This document shows positions 41,313 to 47,906 of a DNA stretch of 64,000 nucleotides, piece by piece. Under the pieces are notes generated by a model that made no database searches, was not told the origin of the DNA, and was given only the letters and a program-made list of their open reading frames with translations. The stretch comes from Thermoplasmata archaeon (GTDB lineage: Archaea; Thermoplasmatota; Thermoplasmata; Lutacidiplasmatales; UBA184): assembly GCA_022749815.1 (NCBI GenBank), contig JAKIWV010000005.1, positions 35,783 through 99,782 of the forward strand. Direction: 5' to 3'. The translations under genes were made by a program, and so were the position numbers. The stretch's first letter is position 1. Each line of letters opens with the position of its first letter.

Positions 41313-42215
41313 ATGACGGAGCTAGTACACGGTGAGGGGGAGGCCCAGGTGCTGGTGCTCCGCGGCCTCCGGCTGGCGGTCGAGCTCTCGTTCGTCGTCC
41401 TGCTCGTCGAAGCCGTCGGCGCGTACCTCTCGCACAGCCTTTCCCTAACGGCCGATGCCGTCCACAACATCCCGGACATGGCGGCGTTCGCCGTCTCGTG
41501 GGGGGCGCTTCGCGCGACCGAACGGGGCGTCACGGGCGAGGCCACCTACGGGCCCCATCGTCTCGAGGTCTTCGCCGGCCTGCTCAACGCGGGCCTCATC
41601 CTGGGCACCGGCCTCCTCTTCGGCATCGCCGGGGGGCGGGCGCTGCTCTCGGGCGGCTCGTTCGCCGGCCCAGTGGACGCCCTCTGGCTGCTCGCGGCCG
41701 CCCTGCCGACGCTCGCCCTCCGCGGCGCGAACCTGGCCGTGATCTCCCGGATTCCGGGTCGGGTCCGGGACCTCAACCTTCGGAGCGTGTTCGTCCATCT
41801 CGCCAGCGACCTCGCCATCACGGGCACTCTGCTGGTCGCCGGAGTCTTGCTGCTCCTCCGTCCCGCTTCGGGGTGGATCGATGACGCCGGAGCGCTCGCC
41901 GTCGGGGCCGTGCTGGTCTACGAATCGCTCCCGCTCTTTCGTGAGGCCTGGGAGGTGCTCGGCGAGAGGACCCCCCGGGGCATCTCGATGGAGGACGTCA
42001 TCCAGTCCGCCCAGTCCGTGCCCGGCGTGGCCGAGGTCCACGACGTCCACGTGTGGTCCCTCTGCCCCACGCTCGTCTGCATGACCGCCCACGTGGAGGT
42101 TCGCGACATGTCGGTCCAGGAGTGGGGGTCCGTCGCGGCCACCCTGCGCCGGCGGATGGAGGAGCGGTTCGGGATCCTTCACGCCGTCTTCGAGGTCGAG
42201 GCCGCCCACTCCTAG
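41313..42215 (+). CDS. Cation diffusion facilitator (CDF) metal exporter, Zn-type
   Basis: The 300-residue protein has six hydrophobic helices and a C-terminal cytosolic domain (about 215-300, VPGVAEVHDVHVWSL and VCMTAHVEV). Metal site A uses HxxxD pairs in helix 2 (TADAVHNIPD; His51, Asp55) and helix 5 (FVHLASD; His162, Asp166), the signature of Zn/Cd/Co exporters. It follows the CsoR-like gene after 28 nt, with GAAGGAG 7 nt ahead of the ATG. Likely exports surplus Zn2+ or related ions. A regulator-exporter operon is inferred. Confidence 0.88.
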   Translation: MTELVHGEGEAQVLVLRGLRLAVELSFVVLLVEAVGAYLSHSLSLTADAVHNIPDMAAFAVSWGALRATERGVTGEATYGPHRLEVFAGLLNAGLILGTGLLFGIAGGRALLSGGSFAGPVDALWLLAAALPTLALRGANLAVISRIPGRVRDLNLRSVFVHLASDLAITGTLLVAGVLLLLRPASGWIDDAGALAVGAVLVYESLPLFREAWEVLGERTPRGISMEDVIQSAQSVPGVAEVHDVHVWSLCPTLVCMTAHVEVRDMSVQEWGSVAATLRRRMEERFGILHAVFEVEAAHS

Positions 42216-42316
42216 CGACGCGGGCGCCGTCCGATCGACGGGCTTCCCCTCTCGGAGGAAGGCGACGGGGGGATCCTGGTCCGAGCTGGGAATGGACCCG
42301 GCGAAGACTAATACCA

Positions 42317-42337
42317 CATATGAAGATGCATATGCAT
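42317..42337. promoter_or_regulatory. ATGCAT/CATATG repeats over vapB start (probable TA operator)
   Basis: CATATG occurs at 42317-42322 and 42329-42334. ATGCATATGCAT (42326-42337) is a perfect 12-bp palindrome that ends on the vapB ATG (42336). TA operons are usually repressed by antitoxin bound at such sites. A related repeat lies at 43611-43630. Confidence 0.55.
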
Positions 42338-42542
42338 GCCTTCGCGAAACATCGCGGTACGGAAGGACGTGTACGACGCGCTGCAGCGGGAGAAGCGGCC
42401 CGGCGAGAGCTTCACGAAACTGCTCGTCCGACTCCTGCACCAGCGGGGGCCCCTCGAGGAACTCTCAGGGAGCTGGGCGCAGGTCGCCCGCACGGCCCAG
42501 CGTCAATGGAAGTCGGTCCGGGGGTCGGGACCCCGCCGATGA
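42336..42542 (+). CDS. vapB: VapB-like antitoxin (DUF217 type)
   Basis: The 68-residue protein begins MPSRNIAVRKDVYDALQREK, followed by RPGESFTKLLVRLLHQRGP, the pattern of archaeal DUF217/VapB antitoxins (a ribbon strand IAVRKDVYDAL then a helix). The C-terminal half is basic and presumably the toxin-binding tail. Its stop overlaps the VapC start by 4 nt (ATGA). It likely represses its own promoter at the ATGCAT palindrome. Confidence 0.78.
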   Translation: MPSRNIAVRKDVYDALQREKRPGESFTKLLVRLLHQRGPLEELSGSWAQVARTAQRQWKSVRGSGPRR

Positions 42543-42949
42543 AGGGCCTCGATACGCCCGTGCTGCTGGCGCTCCTCGAGGGGACGCCGAGGGCCCGGGC
42601 CCTGGTCCACGCCCTCGCGGGGGAGGAGCTCGCCACCACCGAGGTGAATCTCTTCGAGATCGAGCTCCTCGGGCGACGCGAACGCGGCGCGGGAAAGGAA
42701 CGACGGCTCCAGGCGCTCGAACGTCTCCGGCGGAAGCTCACGGTCCTTCCGATCGATGAGGAGACGACTCGGCGCGCCGCGACGCTCGCCGCTTCGGCCC
42801 GTCAGTCGGCCCCCGAGGGCACCTGGCTCTGTCTGGGCGCGGCCGAGGCTCACGGCTGCACCGAATGGATCACGAGCGCGGCGGGCATGCCACCTCCGTC
42901 GTCCTCGAGGATCAAGGTCACCACCATCGAACGATGGAAGTCTAAGTAA
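42539..42949 (+). CDS. vapC: VapC-like PIN protein with changed catalytic residues
   Basis: The 136-residue protein follows VapB with a 4-nt overlap. The PIN start MKGLDTPVLLALLEG keeps Asp5, and TTEVNLFEIELLG keeps Glu40. In PIN toxins the third and fourth acidic residues lie in D-x-L-I-A-A-x-A and in T-x-D; here those segments read APEGTWLCLGAAEAHGC and WITSAAGMP, with Gly/Trp and Ser in their places. So half of the metal site is probably lost, and the RNase activity is doubtful. It might still bind VapB and act as a co-repressor. Confidence 0.7.
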   Translation: MKGLDTPVLLALLEGTPRARALVHALAGEELATTEVNLFEIELLGRRERGAGKERRLQALERLRRKLTVLPIDEETTRRAATLAASARQSAPEGTWLCLGAAEAHGCTEWITSAAGMPPPSSSRIKVTTIERWKSK

Positions 42950-43327
42950 TGCTACATACGTAACTATAGTAAATTAAGAACCAATAAAGTGACGAACCGT
43001 GTTTCTTCTCAGTCGGAGGACGTCGGAAACCGCCCGTAGGGCCCTCGATCGTCCCGGATGGGCATTCAGGGCCCACCCCCCCCTCCTGACGGCCTGTTTC
43101 GCCTCTACCGCCATTCCATAACGAGAGATGCGTTACTGATGCGACGTAGGAAGCCCATCAGCGCATCCAATCACCCAGGGGGGTGCGGTGGCCCTGTCAA
43201 TTCTCTGACGGAGCGATGTATAATCATTGTTATGCGTCACGTTGGGACTCCGTCGAGCGCATGCCTTCCCCCCGCGGGGGCGTGCCGCCGGCATCCGTAA
43301 GAGACCCCCACCGTTACTCGGCCTTGG
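42950..43327. other. 378-bp region with no supported gene; TA-rich end of vapC and inverted repeats
   Basis: The first 40 nt after vapC are AT-rich. TAACG...CGTTA (near 43119-43135) is an inverted repeat, and TGTATAATCATTG near 43218 is a TATA-like element before the small membrane gene at 43328. No frame in between is protein-like. Confidence 0.3.
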
Positions 43328-43552
43328 ATGCGGTGGTCTTCCCTCCCCTACGTTCTCGCCGCCGCGGGGATTGGCCTCTTCCTGGGTGGCCTGATCCTCC
43401 AACACTGCCTCCCCGGTTCCTCGGGGTGCGGTTCCCTGAGCCCATTATCCCGCGTGGGCCTCGTAATCATGGCCATCGGCCTGGTCGCCGGCTTCATTCT
43501 CGAGTTCATCCAACAACGCCGCCGTCGGCGGACCCGATCGACCGCCTCGTGA
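43328..43552 (+). CDS. Small two-helix membrane protein
   Basis: The 74-residue protein has two hydrophobic helices (about 7-25 and 41-61), a short loop with Cys pairs (QHCLPGSSGCG) and a basic tail RRRRRTRSTAS. No family is recognised. TATA-like TGTATAATC lies about 100 nt upstream, leaving a long leader or another unseen promoter. The gene is isolated between the vapBC and ilvE regions. Confidence 0.5.
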   Translation: MRWSSLPYVLAAAGIGLFLGGLILQHCLPGSSGCGSLSPLSRVGLVIMAIGLVAGFILEFIQQRRRRRTRSTAS

Positions 43553-43610
43553 GCCGGGCCGAGCCGGCCCGGGTCGGCGGTCCGTTCGGCTCGGACGTCG
43601 TATCGAATAG

Positions 43611-43630
43611 TATGCATATTCATATGCATA
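43611..43630. repeat. Perfect inverted repeat TATGCATAT/ATATGCATA
   Basis: Arms at 43611-43619 and 43622-43630 are perfect complements around TC. Each holds ATGCAT, the same core as the vapB operator (ATGCATATGCAT) 1.28 kb upstream. It lies 60 nt after the membrane gene and 300 nt before ilvE. Confidence 0.5.
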
Positions 43631-43928
43631 TATTGTGATTCGGACCCGACCGTCGCGACCGGACGGTCGACACTCGTCCGGCCCGGGGGTCTCGTGTGGG
43701 ACCGCCCCGAGCGAGGGCCAATATCGGACCGCAGGCCGGTGCGCGCCGGACCGCACGACAGCGGTGGACGATTGTCCACGATTCGGAGCCGCGGCGCGCA
43801 CGATTTCCGGCGAGAAGTCGGGTTCGTGCCGGGTTTGCCCGGCCTCGCGCGACCCGCTATATAGCAGTCCACGCATCCGAACGATAGGAGGCCCGAAACC
43901 ACCCACGCCGGGGGGAGAGGGACCACCG

Positions 43929-44885
43929 ATGCTCGCAAACGAGGCCGGAAAAATCTGGATGAACGGGTCGCTCGTCGAGGCCGCAGAGGCGAAGGTTTCG
44001 GTCCTGGCTCACACCCTGCACTACGGCGTGGGGGTGTTCGAGGGGATTCGCGGATACTCAACGTCCAAGGGCGGCGTGATCTTCCGCCTCCGGGACCACG
44101 TGAAACGGCTGATCCTCTCCGCCAAAGTGTACAAAATGGCGATCCCGTACTCGGAGGACGAGATCGTCGACGCGGTCGTCGGTACCCAGGCGGCGAACGA
44201 CATCTACCCGTCCTACATCCGGCCGATCGTCTACCGCGACGGCCCGGCGCTCGGGGTGAAGAACCTCACGACGAAGGTCTCGCTCGCTATCGCGGCGATC
44301 CCCGCCAAGAAATACCTCGGCGAGAAGTCCGACAACGGCATACGGGCCAAACTTTCTCCGTTCCGCAAGGTCCGTTCCGACTCCCTTCCGGCTATGTCCA
44401 AGGCCGTCGGCAACTACCTGGGCAGCTACCTCGCCGGGACCGACGCCCAGCAGGACGGCTACGAGGAGGCCGTTCTCCTCGACTCCAACGGCTACCTGGC
44501 CGAGGGTTCCGGAGAGAACATCTTCGTCGTCCGGGGGGGCACGCTCTACACCCCGGGCCCCGAGGGCGACATCCTCCTAGGGATCACCCGCGATTCCGTG
44601 ATCCACATCGCCCAGGACCTGGGATTCCCCGTTGTGCAGAAGACCCTCTCCGTGGGCGAGCTCCTCACCGCCGAGGAGGCGTTCTTCACCGGGACCTACG
44701 CCGAGATCGCGCCGATCCGAGAGATCAGCCATTATGTCATCGGGAACGGCAAGCCGGGCCCGATGACGCGCGACATCCAGGACGTGTTCTACAAGACCGT
44801 CCGCGGAGAGGAGCCGCGATACGCCGAGTGGTTGCACCCGGTACCCCCACTAGCGAAGCCGGTGCCCCGAGCCTCCCGACGCTAG
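43929..44885 (+). CDS. ilvE: Branched-chain amino acid aminotransferase
   Basis: The 318-residue protein is a fold-type IV PLP aminotransferase. HTLHYGVGVFEGIRGY starts the small domain; the PLP Lys is Lys158 in AMSKAVGNYLGSYLAG, aligned with the E. coli IlvE Lys; EAVLLDSNGYLAEGSGENIFVV and TGTYAEIAPI follow. It transaminates the keto acids of Ile, Leu and Val with glutamate. The ATG at 43929 is preferred to upstream in-frame starts, and a TATA-like CTATATAG (about 43857-43864) sits about 65 nt upstream, giving a roughly 40-nt leader with GGGGGGAGAGGG. It is the only amino-acid enzyme in the window. Confidence 0.93.
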   Translation: MLANEAGKIWMNGSLVEAAEAKVSVLAHTLHYGVGVFEGIRGYSTSKGGVIFRLRDHVKRLILSAKVYKMAIPYSEDEIVDAVVGTQAANDIYPSYIRPIVYRDGPALGVKNLTTKVSLAIAAIPAKKYLGEKSDNGIRAKLSPFRKVRSDSLPAMSKAVGNYLGSYLAGTDAQQDGYEEAVLLDSNGYLAEGSGENIFVVRGGTLYTPGPEGDILLGITRDSVIHIAQDLGFPVVQKTLSVGELLTAEEAFFTGTYAEIAPIREISHYVIGNGKPGPMTRDIQDVFYKTVRGEEPRYAEWLHPVPPLAKPVPRASRR

Positions 44886-45769
44886 TCGCCCTCGCTCTCG
44901 CCGGCGAGCGATTCCAGCGCCCCGGCGAGCGTCGTCGGTCGAAAGCCGAGTTCCATGAGCCGCCCAGGGACGAGGCCGGGATGGCGCTCGGAGACCCTGG
45001 GAGGCATGGTCCCCAGACGTCCGACTCTCTGGCGTAGAGAGTCCGCTAGGTCGGCGCGCCGTACCGGCTCCGGGACCGCCACATTAAATCGCCCCGAGAC
45101 GGGATCCTCGACGAGTCGGCGCAGCGCCGATGCGGCATCGGGGACGAAGGTCGGCTGCAAGATGTCGGAAGACCCGTCAGGGCGTGTCAGCAGCTCGGCG
45201 GCCAGTCGTCGGTCGCATTCCGGAGCGACCGACCAGCCGAAGAGTGCCGAGACTCGGAGGATGGCGACCGAGCCGACGAGCCGCCCGAGGAGGGCCTCCG
45301 CCTCGGCCCACGTTCCGCCGTACCACGAGGGGTTCTCCCTCCACTGAATGGGGACGGTCGATTCAGGTGCGGGACCCCCTGATTCTGGGAAAACCTCGTC
45401 GGTGGAGACTACGATGAGCCGCTTGTGCTCGGAAACGGCGGCCCGTCCGATCGCTTCCGTCGCGAGGACGTTGGTGTCCCAGGCTATGCCCGACGGCAAC
45501 GCTCCCGGTCCGGGGCGCTCCTCCTGACAGAGCCGTCGGTCCCCCTCCTGCAGGAAGCTCACGACCGTGTCGCAGTCGTTGGCCCGGACGGCGTATTCGA
45601 GGGGACCCACCTCTCGCGCGTCGACCACGTGGACCGTCTCGTATCGGTCCGGCGCGTGCGCTGCGCTCCGGCGACCGACTCCCTCGAAGGCCCACCCCGC
45701 GGGGGCCCGGAGGACGAACTCTTCGGCAAGACCCGAACTCGGCCCGATCAACAGAATACGTCGCGGCAC
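44882..45769 (-). CDS. NAD(P)-dependent extended SDR, RmlD-like
   Basis: From the GTG at 45769 the protein has 295 residues, starting MPRRILLIGPSSGLAEEF, a Rossmann start like RmlD/NmrA-type extended SDRs. Next come VVSFLQEGDRR, WDTNVLATEAI (the NAT-like strand), LIVVSTDEVFPESGG (the S of the catalytic triad) and a YGGTWAEAEALL with Y/K replaced at the Lys (YxxxK appears as YGGTW), so the catalytic Lys is missing. It may be a non-catalytic binder or work with unusual residues. The frame is open to 45901, but the GTG follows a clean start. The stop overlaps that of ilvE. Substrate unknown, perhaps a nucleotide sugar. Confidence 0.65.
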   Translation of the reverse strand: MPRRILLIGPSSGLAEEFVLRAPAGWAFEGVGRRSAAHAPDRYETVHVVDAREVGPLEYAVRANDCDTVVSFLQEGDRRLCQEERPGPGALPSGIAWDTNVLATEAIGRAAVSEHKRLIVVSTDEVFPESGGPAPESTVPIQWRENPSWYGGTWAEAEALLGRLVGSVAILRVSALFGWSVAPECDRRLAAELLTRPDGSSDILQPTFVPDAASALRRLVEDPVSGRFNVAVPEPVRRADLADSLRQRVGRLGTMPPRVSERHPGLVPGRLMELGFRPTTLAGALESLAGESEGD

Positions 45770-45836
45770 TCTCGGACTCCCGTTCTCGACCGGCAACCAA
45801 CTAGACCCTCGCCGACATCCGGAGTTCTGGAGGCGT

Positions 45837-46427
45837 TCAACGGTTAGCGCTTGGAAGGGTATGGCGCCCAGAAGATTGCGGGCTCGGCGCGAGCCAGCCA
45901 AGACGCTCGAGCTCTCCGAGCACGTAATCGGCGGACTCGGCGGGGGTCATCCGGGTCGTGTCGACGGTGATCTCTGGCCGCAGGGGCACCTCGTACGGGT
46001 CGTCGACGCCGGTGAATTCGTGGATCTCCCCCGCGCGGGCCCGTTTGTAGAGCCCCTTCACGTCCCGCTGCTCGCACACCTCGACCGGGGTCCGAATGTA
46101 TACCTCAACGAACTGGCTCACCTCCTGGCGGGCCTGGGCCCGGGAGGAAGCGTAGGGGGAGATCAACGCGACGATCGGGATGACGCCATTCCGTGCGAGT
46201 AGCTTGGCCACGAAAGTCACCCGCTTCGCGTGCTGTTCACGGGAGGAACGGTCGAAGCCCAGGTCGGAACTGAGCCCCCTACGCACCTCGTCCCCATCCA
46301 ACAGCTCGATCCGCCGCCCACGGTCCACCAGGCGGGGGGCTAGCTCGTGGGATATGGTGGTCTTGCCCGAGCAGGGTAGTCCGGTCAGCCAGAGGCAGAA
46401 TCCCTTGCCGGCCTGTTCGGGCTCCAT
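45837..46427 (-). CDS. cysC: Adenylylsulfate (APS) kinase
   Basis: This 196-residue P-loop kinase phosphorylates adenylyl sulfate to PAPS. It has Walker A GLPCSGKT (16-23), LLDGDEVRRGLSSDLGFD typical of APS kinases (the DGD...R-GL motif), REQHAKRVTFVAKLLARNG, and SPYASSRAQAR with the conserved FVEVYI and TPVEVCEQRDVKGLYKRARAG segments. Adjacent GVDDPYE matches the family. PAPS supplies sulfate for sulfation or reduction. No sulfate adenylyltransferase is in this window. The SDR gene lies 68 nt downstream on the same strand. The C-terminal 15 residues are variable. Confidence 0.92.
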   Translation of the reverse strand: MEPEQAGKGFCLWLTGLPCSGKTTISHELAPRLVDRGRRIELLDGDEVRRGLSSDLGFDRSSREQHAKRVTFVAKLLARNGVIPIVALISPYASSRAQARQEVSQFVEVYIRTPVEVCEQRDVKGLYKRARAGEIHEFTGVDDPYEVPLRPEITVDTTRMTPAESADYVLGELERLGWLAPSPQSSGRHTLPSANR

Positions 46428-46481
46428 TGGGGGTTTCCACGGGATGGAGAGGATAATGAGCGTTTGCTCGTGGCCCGGAGG

Positions 46482-46700
46482 CTAACCGGGCCGCCGAGGC
46501 GTCTCTAGGAGCCGCCGTCGATCCCGAGCGGACCCACGCCCGACGTAGAGGAAGAAAACCCCGAAACCCAAGAGGAAGACGCCGGCGGGCAGTATCCCGC
46601 AAAGGACGGGGGCTGGATTCTCCACAAACGCCACGAGGAGCAGTCCTCCGGCCACGATCGACAGCCAACCGCCGAGAGCAAAGACACGCTCGGGTAGCAT
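46482..46700 (-). CDS. Two-helix membrane protein
   Basis: This 72-residue protein has helices at about 7-26 and 32-52 and a basic tail RGSARDRRRLLETPRRPG. The first helix starts with LGGWLSIVAGGLLLVAFVEN. Function unknown. It lies 54 nt upstream of cysC on the same strand and could be co-transcribed. Confidence 0.5.
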   Translation of the reverse strand: MLPERVFALGGWLSIVAGGLLLVAFVENPAPVLCGILPAGVFLLGFGVFFLYVGRGSARDRRRLLETPRRPG

Positions 46701-46763
46701 GGTACGTCCCCCGGATTACGGGTGCGACACACCCGGCGAGCCTCCGGAGCCGTTCAGGGGGTC

Positions 46764-46997
46764 TCAGAGGGCCTTGTCGGAGGTCCGGACCAGGATCGTC
46801 CCACAGTTGCGGCAGCGGAGCCCCTGGGCGTTGGCAGAGTAGGTCCCGTGGAAGCGGGTGGGAACTAGCACCTCGAGCCCAATGGGCCGCACGCGTGATT
46901 CCGAGGAATCCTTGGACCAGAACAACCCCGACCCATTCGTTGTAGTCACGAAGCCGCTCTCGAGGGGGCCGCCACATGTAGCGCACGCGTTCTCCAA
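46764..46997 (-). CDS. Zinc-ribbon protein (DUF6487-like)
   Basis: A TTG at 46997, preceded by GGAGGCG, starts a 77-residue protein: ENACATCGGPLESGFVTTTN, then SGLFWSKDSSESRVRPIGLE and GLRCRNCGTILVRTS. The two CxxC pairs (CATC and CRNC) 60 residues apart resemble the DUF6487 ribbon family. The longer frame to 47204 has a basic non-conserved N terminus and is rejected. The family function is unknown. Confidence 0.65.
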   Translation of the reverse strand: MENACATCGGPLESGFVTTTNGSGLFWSKDSSESRVRPIGLEVLVPTRFHGTYSANAQGLRCRNCGTILVRTSDKAL

Positions 46998-47149
46998 GGA
47001 GTTCTCGCCTCCGGTCGCCGACCCGTGCCGAGTATCTTTCTTTTGCGGCGCAGCCGGCTGGAGAGGCGACACCCAGGCCGGGACATGCCACGGCCGTCGG
47101 GGGCTTCGGGAGATCGAGCGCATCATGCTCGTCACACTGAGGCGGGAGG

Positions 47150-47194
47150 GAAAAACTGGGGACCCTGCGTGGTCCGGGCACCGCGCAGGGTCCC
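47150..47194 (-). terminator. Intrinsic-terminator-like hairpin with T-run (minus strand)
   Basis: GGGACCCTGCG (47159-47169) pairs perfectly with CGCAGGGTCCC (47184-47194) around a 14-nt loop. On the minus strand the hairpin is followed by CAGTTTTTCCC, a five-T run, about 45 nt after the end of the gene at 47238. Long stem plus T-run suggests termination. Confidence 0.6.
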
Positions 47195-47237
47195 GCTCAG
47201 ACATCGTGAAATCAGAGAGGGATGAGTTCCGCCATGT

Positions 47238-47447
47238 TCACTCGATCCTCCGTGAGCGCCGGTGGCTGGCGCGAGCCACCGACCGTGATGTGTTCTCAAA
47301 CGTCACGAGCCACTTCGGCCAGGCGGACTCCATGAGCCGCGCCGGCGCGGGAGCGAGTCCCAGCACCACGTTGCGCGCACCGGGGGTCGACATCGCGAAC
47401 GACGGTCGGTTGCGGAGAGGTGCCTGGCGGTCCAGGACCACGATCAT
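47238..47447 (-). CDS. Possible small protein, overlapping the preceding gene by 4 nt
   Basis: The 69-residue frame begins MIVVLDRQAPLRNRPSFAMS and ends with a basic RRSRRIE. Its ATG overlaps the stop of the gene at 47444 (ATGA), and a strong terminator-like hairpin follows, both arguing for real translation. Composition is Arg/Ala/Pro-rich and no family is recognised, so it may be a spurious frame. Confidence 0.3.
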   Translation of the reverse strand: MIVVLDRQAPLRNRPSFAMSTPGARNVVLGLAPAPARLMESAWPKWLVTFENTSRSVARASHRRSRRIE

Positions 47448-47812
47448 AGGTAGGCCTCATCGAACGAGGGCGAAGGCCACGGGATGGGCAGCTGGCTCAC
47501 GCGGCGGGGGCCGGGCGGGAGCTCGCCACCCTGAGAAGAAAGGGCGCCTCGTTCCCGGGAAGCCACCGTGTCAAAAGGGAAATCGATGACGACCTCGGCC
47601 GGCTCAGGTAGCTTCATGAGCACGGGGAACGGTCCATGAACGACGACGGGGCAACCTTGCTCGATCCGGTTCGGGCGTTCCCAGAATGCCCGCCGCCGGG
47701 TTTCGTGCTGGCCCCCGCAGGAAGGACAGATGTTGGCCTGGGTGACCATCGTGCTGATCCCCCCGAGCCGGCCCCCGCTGCGAGTCGCCCCGATTTCGAC
47801 CGACGGGCTCAT
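47444..47812 (-). CDS. Zinc-binding protein of unknown function
   Basis: From ATG at 47812 the product has 122 residues: MSPSVEIGATRSGGRLGGIS, then TMVTQANICPSCGGQHETRRRA with a CPSC pair and a His, and a mid-region GCPVVVHGPFPVLMKLPEPAEV. TATA-like CTTAAATACC at about 47838-47847 gives a leaderless transcript. It is divergent from the STAND regulator, whose palindromic operator lies in the shared gap. A regulated partner of the STAND protein is plausible but not shown. Confidence 0.5.
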   Translation of the reverse strand: MSPSVEIGATRSGGRLGGISTMVTQANICPSCGGQHETRRRAFWERPNRIEQGCPVVVHGPFPVLMKLPEPAEVVIDFPFDTVASRERGALSSQGGELPPGPRRVSQLPIPWPSPSFDEAYL

Positions 47813-47857
47813 GGTAAGCACTGGTGGGGCAAATTTGGTATTTAAGCCGAGCCCGTA

Positions 47858-47871
47858 ATTTTGTACAAAAT
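47858..47871. promoter_or_regulatory. Perfect 14-bp palindrome ATTTTGTACAAAAT in divergent promoter
   Basis: The palindrome lies between the zinc protein (ATG 47812) and the STAND gene (GTG 47907). A half-site TTTTGTAC recurs at 47892-47899. It abuts the TATA-like AATAATC of the STAND gene, as expected for an autoregulatory repressor. Operator function is inferred. Confidence 0.55.
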
Positions 47872-47906
47872 AATCTAAGTATCTGCACTTCTTTTGTACT
47901 TCGTCT

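Noticed and set aside
46764..47204. Full 146-codon frame for the zinc-ribbon protein
   Set aside because: The N-terminal 69 residues are basic and unconserved-looking; a TTG with a GGAGG-type site begins the zinc module.
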